Positions 1-5,479 of a stretch of DNA of 6,906 nucleotides are shown here, piece by piece; the stretch's first letter is position 1; each line of letters begins with the position of its first letter. The DNA is from Desulfobulbus sp. (lineage in GTDB: Bacteria > Desulfobacterota > Desulfobulbia > Desulfobulbales > Desulfobulbaceae): NCBI GenBank assembly GCA_030600525.1, contig JAUVLX010000184.1, forward strand, positions 1-6,906. Reading direction: 5' to 3'. Made by a program: the position numbers and the translations under genes. A model generated the notes under the pieces. It did not search any database. It saw only the letters and a list, made by a program, of their open reading frames with translations, and was not told the DNA's origin.

Positions 1-128
1 TCTGCAACAACAAGTTCCCGGCGTAAACGATCCGAATCCATGGCGCTCGCCTTTTCCAGCTTATCACGCAAAGCATGTACCTGCTGCTGACTCTTATAGA
101 GTTCCACCGCTAACAATCTAATTGCCAT
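1..128 (-). CDS. Small coiled-coil-like hypothetical protein, N-terminal part only
   Basis: An ATG on the minus strand at 128-126 opens a frame that runs without a stop to the window edge, giving 42 codons; the C-terminus is cut off. The peptide starts MAIRLLAVELYKSQQQ and continues as a charged, helix-forming stretch with heptad-like leucines and many K/R/D/E residues, which suggests a short coiled coil. No signal peptide, membrane segment or catalytic motif is visible. A purine-rich AAAGGA sits about 11 nt before the ATG, a slightly long but usable ribosome-binding spacing. I do not recognise a named family. The start resembles small conserved hypothetical proteins seen in Desulfobacterota, but that is recollection. 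It is separated from the cytochrome gene by about 270 bp with its own possible promoter, so it is probably not part of the hydrogenase operon. Confidence 0.6.
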   Translation of the reverse strand, partial: MAIRLLAVELYKSQQQVHALRDKLEKASAMDSDRLRRELVVA

Positions 129-187
129 ACCGTTAACTATCCTTTCTTGCTCGCCACTTCAGGCAAGCACTTAGCCCGAATTTCTCA

Positions 188-275
188 TGAACATTGTGTC
201 AATTTGTTCAATTGCAAACAATTTCTTTATATTGAGCAAAACACAACATAGAGTTACAATTTTCCACAATGTTCA
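188..275. repeat. Widely spaced 11 bp perfect inverted repeat in AT-rich intergenic DNA
   Basis: TGAACATTGTG at 188-198 is exactly matched by its reverse complement CACAATGTTCA at 265-275, with 66 bp between. Inside lies a smaller inverted repeat, TTGTT (204-208) and AACAA (217-221), around the palindrome CAATTG (209-214). The whole lies between the cytochrome stop and the start of the small protein at 128. It could be a paired operator or a folded leader for the gene at 128. Nothing decides between these, and chance similarity in AT-rich DNA is possible for the inner repeat. Confidence 0.45.
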
Positions 276-323
276 CCAAAGGTCAGTCCATCCAACGCCA
301 TTTTCTTCAGTATTTTGGCAATG

Positions 324-351
324 AATATAGACTACTATAACTAATTACCAA
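324..351 (-). promoter_or_regulatory. Possible sigma-70-like promoter for the gene at 128
   Basis: On the minus strand TTGGTA (351-346) is followed after 16 bp by TATATT (329-324), a fair but not strong match to -35 and -10 boxes. Transcription would begin near 317 and give a leader of about 190 nt that includes the inverted repeat at 188-275. AT-rich intergenic DNA often yields such matches by chance, so this is a weak call. Confidence 0.25.
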
Positions 352-400
352 AAACTTTGAACCTGACGCCGCCTGAACTGATGACAAATCCGGCCTCTTT

Positions 401-724
401 CTATTTTTGAGCACATATATCAAGCACCTTATCGTCAGGCTTACTTAAACAGCCGACCAGTTGCTTCGCTTGTTTATCGGTTAAATTTGTACCATGCTCC
501 ACCATTGACCTTATGGTCCGTTTCCAGGTCCAGGTTCCTTTTTTCTTTGCAAGATCAGGACAGACATGGGTGACGAAGTGACAGCTTGCGCATTTCCGCT
601 CAATGAGCGGTCTGCACTCCGCTGCCATAACTTGACTGGATGTTACTAATACCCATCCGGTAAGTACAAGGAATTTCCATGAAAGACCACCGGTAAAAAA
701 AACCAAGATTCTTCTTCGTATCAT
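401..724 (-). CDS. Small periplasmic mono-heme c-type cytochrome
   Basis: The 107-residue precursor has a classic Sec signal: MIRRR, a hydrophobic core to about residue 29, and a VMA-A cleavage site near residue 34. The mature part, about 73 residues, has one heme c attachment motif, CASCH (45-49), with His49 as the proximal ligand. Met74 in the segment WKRTIRSMVEHG is a reasonable distal ligand, because small class I cytochromes often show this W..T...M...G..L pattern before a C-terminal helix. Four further cysteines (37, 55, 92, 104) are unusual for so small a cytochrome and could form disulfides. The frame also opens at a GTG at 799, but that would add 25 residues encoded across an intrinsic terminator hairpin and spoil the signal peptide, so the ATG at 724 is preferred; a weak GAGAAAG precedes it. 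The gene lies downstream of the hydrogenase operon in the same direction. A role as electron partner of the hydrogenase is inference from position only. Confidence 0.8.
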   Translation of the reverse strand: MIRRRILVFFTGGLSWKFLVLTGWVLVTSSQVMAAECRPLIERKCASCHFVTHVCPDLAKKKGTWTWKRTIRSMVEHGTNLTDKQAKQLVGCLSKPDDKVLDICAQK

Positions 725-753
725 TTTTTCTTTCTCAATTGCCTGCCTTGCCC

Positions 754-797
754 AAAAAAAGCCCCATATCGCAAGAAAAAATCTTTGCGTATGGGGC
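754..797 (-). terminator. Rho-independent terminator of the hydrogenase operon
   Basis: Read on the minus strand, GCCCCATACGCAA pairs with TTGCGATATGGGGC to form a stem of 13 bp with one bulged A. A short T-rich loop lies between the arms and seven T residues follow at 760-754. There is no T tract on the plus-strand side, so it acts only in the direction of the hydrogenase genes. It is the first terminator after the membrane-subunit gene ends at 1049. It lies only 29 nt before the cytochrome start codon, leaving no room for a full promoter between them. The cytochrome would therefore depend on read-through or on a promoter upstream of the hairpin. Confidence 0.85.
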
Positions 798-822
798 ACA
801 TTACAAATGCTATCGCAGGTTC

Positions 823-1027
823 ATTTATGAGCCTGTTGATTTACTGTCTTTTCGCCCAATCTCTCGGAGTCTAGCGCTTACCTCGTTATGCTGAAAAAAT
901 AATCCTCGGAGGTAAGCGAAGACTCCGATATCAACTATATGCCTGTGGTTATTTTTTAAGCATGCCTCGGAGTCTGCGCTTACCTGACCTTGAACGAAAA
1001 CCCTAGTAAATCAACAGACTCATTTAT
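823..1027. mobile_element. MITE-like non-coding element with TIRs and target duplication
   Basis: The element proper spans 829-1021 (193 bp). Its ends are inverted repeats: GAGCCTGTTGATTTACT at 829-845 and the reverse complement of GAGTCTGTTGATTTACT at 1005-1021, a match of 16 of 17. A shared TTTTCG a few bases further in extends the similarity. Both ends are flanked by the same 6 bp, ATTTAT (823-828 and 1022-1027), which looks like a target-site duplication. No open reading frame of note lies inside, so it would be a non-autonomous element moved by a transposase encoded elsewhere. It sits between the stop codon of the membrane-subunit gene and the operon terminator. Without it, that stop and the terminator would be only about 45 bp apart. 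The family is not identified. Confidence 0.7.
863..985. repeat. Three-copy internal repeat within the MITE-like element
   Basis: The motif TCGGAGTCT-(N)-CGCTTACCT occurs three times. Copy 1 is on the plus strand at 865-883, copy 2 is inverted at 928-910, and copy 3 is on the plus strand at 967-985. Copies 1 and 3 are direct repeats and copy 2 is inverted relative to both. A single-stranded form or transcript could therefore fold in two mutually exclusive ways, 1 with 2 or 2 with 3. A further inverted pair, AAAAAATAA (894-902) and TTATTTTTT (949-957), flanks copy 2. Confidence 0.8.
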
Positions 1028-1048
1028 ATCACAATTTTTTTCCTTTTT

Positions 1049-2173
1049 TCAATGAGAAAAAAGTGGTAGATGCTTTGCCGACATCTTATACAAAAACACG
1101 CCAATGGAAATGACTCCCAAAGAAACCAGAAATTCCTTCCACGAAGGCGAATAGCTCAAACCACGCCATGCAGTATAGCTTTCCTGACTGAAGAGGCAGA
1201 CGTTGAGCCTGTTCAAGAGTACGCCGATAATGACGATGATATTGACGGCAAATATGACTTTAAGATCATTGCGATATTTCTTTACAGCTAGAATAGCAAC
1301 AGGCAATACAACGCCAAGTAGCATCTCCAGCAGATACATATTTCCTTCCACAGAACCATCAAATGCCATGCCAAAACTAGCAACCGTAAAGAGTTGATAC
1401 ATTTTCAACAGCAGATAAAAGACAAGGACTATCAACATCCCTCGGGCAAGACCGGTTAAAACTTCCTTATCAACCTCATGATGGAAGAACTTCTTGCTTA
1501 AAGTCGTCTCAAAACTGACCATGGCCATCCCCATGGCGACTGCAGAAACCAAAAAATGAAACGGCAGCTTTGTATCCCACCATAGCGGTGACATTTTGGA
1601 AGGGGAGATCAAAAATACAGCGCCAAGTGACGACTGATGAAGGGTAGACAACATAACCCCGAAGATCACCGCGCCCACCATCACCTTTCCAACAGCTCTT
1701 CGCGCCTTTTCCCAACCCAGCCGTTCAAAAAGCATGGGACTGAACTCCAGAGCCAAAGTCGTGGTATAAAAGATGACATGCATAGCCACAACCCACATCA
1801 CCGACTGATACTGCCACATAATGGAAGGATGCCACAAACGGAAAGGATGGCCAATATCAAGAAACAGGGCCAACACAGCCATCAAATACCCTAAAAAAGC
1901 CGTCAGGATTGCCGGACGCACAATGGGCCGGTATTTCTTCCAATTAAAAAGATAGACAGCACAGGCAATAATAAACCCACCGGCAGCCATTGCCACACCG
2001 CCAAGTACGTCAAGGCCAAGCCAAAACCCCCAGGGGTACGCATCATTAAGATTAGTGGTCGCTCCCAGACCGTAGATCATGCGATACAAACCAACCGAAA
2101 TCCCGACAATAATCAACACAACCATGACGATTGTTGCCGGTGTCCAGGTTTTAATGTTCGGATTTGATTCCAT
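1049..2173 (-). CDS. hybB: HybB-like NrfD-family membrane subunit of [NiFe] hydrogenase
   Basis: This 374-residue protein is almost wholly hydrophobic, with about ten predicted membrane helices near residues 13-35, 48-76, 87-107, 123-143, 162-188, 204-224, 243-267, 280-297, 305-322 and 346-363. Conserved-looking landmarks are LDIGHPFRLWHP (105-116), typical of the NrfD/PsrC family, STLHQSSLG (176-184) and NRLNV (321-325). The length is close to E. coli HybB. In that family the subunit anchors the periplasmic hydrogenase and ferredoxin subunits to the inner membrane and exchanges electrons with the quinone pool, without binding heme. It is the last gene of the operon. Its ATG lies inside the 3' end of the protease gene (23 bp overlap), preceded by GAGGTG at good spacing, so translation is probably coupled. 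Placement after the protease differs from E. coli hybOABCD, where hybB precedes the large subunit. Confidence 0.93.
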   Translation of the reverse strand: MESNPNIKTWTPATIVMVVLIIVGISVGLYRMIYGLGATTNLNDAYPWGFWLGLDVLGGVAMAAGGFIIACAVYLFNWKKYRPIVRPAILTAFLGYLMAVLALFLDIGHPFRLWHPSIMWQYQSVMWVVAMHVIFYTTTLALEFSPMLFERLGWEKARRAVGKVMVGAVIFGVMLSTLHQSSLGAVFLISPSKMSPLWWDTKLPFHFLVSAVAMGMAMVSFETTLSKKFFHHEVDKEVLTGLARGMLIVLVFYLLLKMYQLFTVASFGMAFDGSVEGNMYLLEMLLGVVLPVAILAVKKYRNDLKVIFAVNIIVIIGVLLNRLNVCLFSQESYTAWRGLSYSPSWKEFLVSLGVISIGVFLYKMSAKHLPLFSH

Positions 2174-2645
2174 TACTCTTCACCTCATATCCAAAGTTAC
2201 CAAGTTGCTCGACAACAGCGCTGATGACCTTTTCCATGCCCGCCTCAACTTCAGGCGTAAGCCCTATCCCCACTTCCAACTCTTTGGGTTCGATGCCGTA
2301 TAAAAATAATTTATCCGGCATACAGTCAGTTAGCTGTGCCGCGGCCAGTACATCGGAAATCCCAAGTTGATGGGGAGATATGGAAGTCAGAAAAACCTGG
2401 GGAACATCTTCACCTGCAACCAGAACACTGGTACCAGGCTCCATGTCATTACGCAGAGCATCTATCAAGATCACCAGATCCTTGCCATCCATCAACGATA
2501 GCAACTCAAACCCTGCAGTTCCCCCATCTATACATTCCAACTCTGGTGGCATCTGATAGCGCCTGTTCAATTCATCAACAGCCTTACAGCCAACACCTTC
2601 ATCCCCAATCAGCAGATTGCCGATACCTAACACAAGTGCATTCAA
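2151..2645 (-). CDS. hybD: HyaD/HybD-family hydrogenase maturation endopeptidase
   Basis: The 164-residue cytoplasmic protein opens with the family signature GIGNLLIGDEGVG (7-19). The three residues that bind nickel in E. coli HybD are all matched: Glu16, Asp62 (in ILIDAL) and His92 (in SPHQLG; 93 in E. coli). Family proteins check nickel insertion and then cut the C-terminal tail from the large subunit. The substrate here is almost certainly the adjacent upstream gene product, whose stop codon lies 15 bp before this start. The start codon is TTG: an upstream in-frame stop, a strong AGGGGAG exactly 7 nt away and the need to keep GIGN leave no good alternative (the next in-frame Met is residue 32). 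The 3' end overlaps the next gene by 23 bp. A less efficient TTG start fits a catalytic helper needed in smaller amounts than the subunits; that is inference. Confidence 0.95.
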   Translation of the reverse strand: MNALVLGIGNLLIGDEGVGCKAVDELNRRYQMPPELECIDGGTAGFELLSLMDGKDLVILIDALRNDMEPGTSVLVAGEDVPQVFLTSISPHQLGISDVLAAAQLTDCMPDKLFLYGIEPKELEVGIGLTPEVEAGMEKVISAVVEQLGNFGYEVKSNGIKSEH

Positions 2646-2652
2646 GAGTTTT

Positions 2653-2659
2653 CTCCCCT
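2653..2659 (-). promoter_or_regulatory. Ribosome-binding site deciding the TTG start of the protease
   Basis: AGGGGAG on the minus strand ends 7 nt before the TTG at 2645-2643. It lies in the 15 bp gap after the large-subunit stop. This spacing selects the TTG over any later start and supports the annotated N-terminus. Confidence 0.75.
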
Positions 2660-2660
2660 A

Positions 2661-4361
2661 CTACAGAACTTTAACTTTACCAATTGGTGCCCTCTTATTG
2701 TCAACCAGGTGAATAGCACAAGCCAGACACGGGTCAAAGGAATGCACTGTCCGCAAGACTTCCAACGGCAACTCTGCATCAGCAATAGGGTTACCGATCA
2801 ACGAGGCCTCATAGGGGCCTAATGCATCTTGCCCGTTTCGAGGCCCCGCATTCCACGTAGAAGGCACGACTGCCTGGTAATTTTTAATTTTTCCGTTTTC
2901 AATCACTATCCAGTGCGACAGCATCCCCCGGGGTGCTTCATGAAAACCGACCCCGCGTTGTTCACCGGAAGGAAAGACTGGAGCGTTGAAGGTGTCCATA
3001 TCACCCTTGCCGATATTGTCGATCAGGGCCTGCCACGACACTGTCATGGTGTCCCACAGTACAGCACAACGAATAACCCTGGCTGCTATACGACCAATGG
3101 TTGAATGCAATGCATCTATCCCAATGGTGGTGCCTGCCAGACTACTGACAGTTGCCAGAGTAGAATCAACATACTCCTTGGTACCGGCATGACCTGCTAA
3201 ATACATGGCTACTACATTGGGAAGTGGCCCAACCTGCGCAGGCTGTCCCCTAAAGGTTGGCGACTTCACCCAGGAATACTTGTCCTCATAGTCATACCCC
3301 GTATAATTAGGTTCGGTCTCGCCATCATAAGGGGAGCGATCCCAGTCACCATCATACCAGGCATGCTTGATGCTTTCCTTGATGTTGTCGTACAACACAG
3401 GATCTGTATGAGAAGCTATAGGTGCAAACTTACTTATATCACCGTTGGGGATGTAGCCACCGGCAAGCTGATACTGGGTTCCTTTGGAATCCATTGGCAT
3501 ATCAGGCACGGAAAGATAATTGAGTACCCCAGCTCCATATTTGGTCCAATCGGCATAATTAGCACCGATAGCAGCCACATCGGTCAACATTGCCTGTTTA
3601 ATAAAATTGCCCACCTCATCAATCAAGGTCTTAATATTAAAAAGTTTCTCAATGGTTAAGGTTGAAGGGCTATCCGGATTGATAGCATTGGTTACCCCAC
3701 CCACCGCAAGGGTCTGCACATGAGGCGTTTTACTACCGAGGATTGCGACCACTTGATTAATCTTACGCTGATACTCAAGTGCCTGCAGGTAATGGGTTGC
3801 AGCCAGTAGGTTTACCTCCGGCGACAATTTCATTGCTGGGTGGCCCCAGTAACCGCTGGCAAAAATACCGAGTTGGCCGGAGCTGATAAATTTTTTCAGG
3901 CGATCCTGCACACCTTTTATTTCCTGGTATCCATTGCGCCACCAGCCAGACAACTTTTGCCCTAAAGCAGCTGCTGAGCGCGGATCAGCCTTGGTAGCGG
4001 AAACGATATCCACCCAATCCAAGGCACAAAGCTGATAAAAATGAACGATATGATCATGAATACCATGACCTGCAATAATCAGGTTTCGTATCAACTGTGC
4101 ATTGACTGGAATCTCCAAGTCAAGGGCATCCTCAACCGCCCGTACTGAAGCTATTGCATGCACGGTGGTACAAACGCCGCATATACGCTGAGTATAGGCC
4201 CAGGCTTCGCGGGGATCCCGCCCTTTAAGGATAACTTCGATACCGCGCCACATCTGCCCGGAAGACCAGGCATTAGTCACCTTGCCATTATCCACTTCGC
4301 AATCAATACGCAGGTGCCCCTCGATTCTGGTGACCGGATCTATTGTAATTTTTTTCGCCAT
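2661..4361 (-). CDS. hybC: [NiFe] hydrogenase large (catalytic) subunit, Hyb type
   Basis: The 566-residue protein carries the Ni-Fe(CN)2CO active site for reversible H2 oxidation. The N-terminal metal-binding motif is RICGVCTTVH, with Cys61, Cys64 and His68, and TRIEGH (11-16) supplies the conserved Glu14. The C-terminal motif is DPCLACAIH, with Cys545, Cys548 and His551. Codon 545 is TGT, so this is an ordinary [NiFe] enzyme and not a selenocysteine form. After His551 come 15 residues (LVDNKRAP to VKVL), the tail normally removed by the endopeptidase encoded next door. There is no signal peptide; the family is exported bound to the twin-arginine small subunit. The ATG is preceded by AAAGGAG at 7 nt. 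Phrases such as GQMWRGIEVILKGRDPREAW resemble group 1b/1c uptake hydrogenases. The HybA and HybB neighbours favour 1c, but an exact subgroup needs a tree. Confidence 0.97.
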   Translation of the reverse strand: MAKKITIDPVTRIEGHLRIDCEVDNGKVTNAWSSGQMWRGIEVILKGRDPREAWAYTQRICGVCTTVHAIASVRAVEDALDLEIPVNAQLIRNLIIAGHGIHDHIVHFYQLCALDWVDIVSATKADPRSAAALGQKLSGWWRNGYQEIKGVQDRLKKFISSGQLGIFASGYWGHPAMKLSPEVNLLAATHYLQALEYQRKINQVVAILGSKTPHVQTLAVGGVTNAINPDSPSTLTIEKLFNIKTLIDEVGNFIKQAMLTDVAAIGANYADWTKYGAGVLNYLSVPDMPMDSKGTQYQLAGGYIPNGDISKFAPIASHTDPVLYDNIKESIKHAWYDGDWDRSPYDGETEPNYTGYDYEDKYSWVKSPTFRGQPAQVGPLPNVVAMYLAGHAGTKEYVDSTLATVSSLAGTTIGIDALHSTIGRIAARVIRCAVLWDTMTVSWQALIDNIGKGDMDTFNAPVFPSGEQRGVGFHEAPRGMLSHWIVIENGKIKNYQAVVPSTWNAGPRNGQDALGPYEASLIGNPIADAELPLEVLRTVHSFDPCLACAIHLVDNKRAPIGKVKVL

Positions 4362-4442
4362 TCTCTTTCTCCTTTACGTGCTTCCCGCTACAGGATTTCG
4401 CAACTCGTGATCTTCTGTGAAAAACTCAACAAATCCCCTAGA
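4362..4442 (-). other. 81 bp spacer between ferredoxin and large-subunit genes
   Basis: This is the longest gap inside the operon. It holds no open frame with a credible start, and the only structure seen is a short inverted repeat, GGATTT (4393-4398) with AAATCC (4431-4436), around a 32 nt loop. There is no T tract, so it is not a terminator. It could be an RNA processing or stability hairpin, or mere chance. The ribosome-binding site of the large subunit lies at its downstream end. Confidence 0.4.
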
Positions 4443-5453
4443 CTATTCGCTTGATTCATTGTCCTTATTTTTCTTCTCCAGCCGCTGAGTGACCAATCGA
4501 GTCACTGTCCCGGCCACCAGAAGGGTACCTATCAATTGAGGCACATGGGAGACATAACTCCAGGTTAAATCAGGATACACCTGGTTGGTTATTTTCGGAT
4601 TAAAACCGAGTTTATCGAAATCCACACCGGCAAGAAACATATACTGGGTACCGCCTGCTTCTTCCAATCCATAGACATGGTCGACATATTCAGCCACGAC
4701 TTGCTCTGTTTTTTTACCATGCTCTATATGATTTACAGGAAAGGCATAAGTATCGCCTGGCTTCAGGGTTAATCGGCGCTTGGCCTCTTCCTGAAGATCC
4801 GTAACTTTACCAAAAAGGGACGCTCCGGTCGGACAAGACTCACAGCAGGCAGAATAGCCTCCCTGGGCAAATCTATGGTTGCACAACTGACATTTTACAA
4901 CCGACGGAGAGGACTTTTCCCACTCATACATGGGAATACCGAACGGACAGGCGACCTGGCAGTACCGACAGCCAAAGCACTTGTTTTTATCATACGTAGC
5001 AATGCCTGTTCCTGGCTGTTTTTTCAGTGCTTCCACCGGGCAGGCCGACACACATGCAGGGTCAACACAATGGAGACAGTGTTGTTTTATAAAGGAAAAC
5101 TCTTCCTTGCCACCCTCCTTTTCCGATTTTCCACGATATGCCTTTATCAGGCATAAGGTTTTGTCTGACAGTGAAGTTGGAGCATCATATTTTTTATCTT
5201 CGCCTTCATATTCGTAAGGCACCTGCCCCGCTGTTTCTTTGTGATATAATGCCCCGCCTGGTTCGGCATTGGCCTTTTTGCAATTAACCATGCACGACAT
5301 GCAACCAATGCACAGGGTGGCATCATAAAGGATGCCCACCGCATCGGGAGAAAGCTCCTTCTTCTCCCTGGCGGTAGCCATTTTGGCATCCGTTGCCAGC
5401 ACCAAGCCTGTGCCAGCTGAAAATTTGAGAAAATCCCGTCTATTTATAGCCAT
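4443..5453 (-). CDS. hybA: HybA-like periplasmic 16-Cys (4x[4Fe-4S]) ferredoxin subunit
   Basis: The 336-residue protein starts MAINRRDFLKF, a twin-arginine export signal, followed by a short hydrophobic stretch ending near MATA. Four cysteine groups for four [4Fe-4S] clusters are visible: Cys48/51/54/58, Cys126/129/134/138, Cys159/162/165/169 and Cys188/191/203/207. One extra cysteine, Cys204, adjoins the last group. A hydrophobic C-terminal helix near residues 301-322, followed by a charged tail (RLEKKNKDNESSE), should anchor it in the membrane, as in E. coli HybA (similar length). In the family it carries electrons between the small subunit and the HybB membrane protein. The frame also opens at a GTG at 5462 (three residues longer), but GGGGGAG lies only about 1 nt from that GTG and about 10 nt from the ATG at 5453, so the ATG is chosen. 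The gene begins 26 bp after the small-subunit stop. Confidence 0.94.
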   Translation of the reverse strand: MAINRRDFLKFSAGTGLVLATDAKMATAREKKELSPDAVGILYDATLCIGCMSCMVNCKKANAEPGGALYHKETAGQVPYEYEGEDKKYDAPTSLSDKTLCLIKAYRGKSEKEGGKEEFSFIKQHCLHCVDPACVSACPVEALKKQPGTGIATYDKNKCFGCRYCQVACPFGIPMYEWEKSSPSVVKCQLCNHRFAQGGYSACCESCPTGASLFGKVTDLQEEAKRRLTLKPGDTYAFPVNHIEHGKKTEQVVAEYVDHVYGLEEAGGTQYMFLAGVDFDKLGFNPKITNQVYPDLTWSYVSHVPQLIGTLLVAGTVTRLVTQRLEKKNKDNESSE

Positions 5454-5479
5454 GGTTTTCACGCTCCCCCTTTACGATT

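Noticed and set aside
194..240. Plus-strand -35/-10 pair TTGTTC and TATATT with an 18 bp spacer
   Set aside because: No plus-strand gene lies downstream, and the DNA is AT-rich enough to give such matches by chance.
258..305. 15-codon minus-strand frame MALDGLTFGEHCGKL in the intergenic region
   Set aside because: Very short, with only a weak purine tract before it; its 3' end overlaps an arm of the inverted repeat. Could be a leader peptide or a gene remnant, but nothing supports that.
725..799. GTG-started 25-residue extension of the cytochrome
   Set aside because: It crosses a strong terminator hairpin and puts a charged segment before a complete signal peptide; the ATG at 724 gives a normal Sec leader.
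829..1021. CRISPR array or tRNA/ncRNA gene as explanation of the repeats
   Set aside because: Only three copies, one of them inverted, with unequal spacers and flanking TIRs; no tRNA features. A MITE-like element explains it better.
1070..1291. Plus-strand open frames opposite the hydrogenase genes, for example 1070-1291, 5919-6365 and 6044-6376
   Set aside because: They lie antisense to well-supported genes with clear motifs, have no ribosome-binding sites or recognisable domains, and are typical shadow frames.
2727..2729. Possible selenocysteine at the first Cys of the C-terminal Ni-binding motif
   Set aside because: The codon is TGT and not TGA, so this is a standard [NiFe] enzyme.
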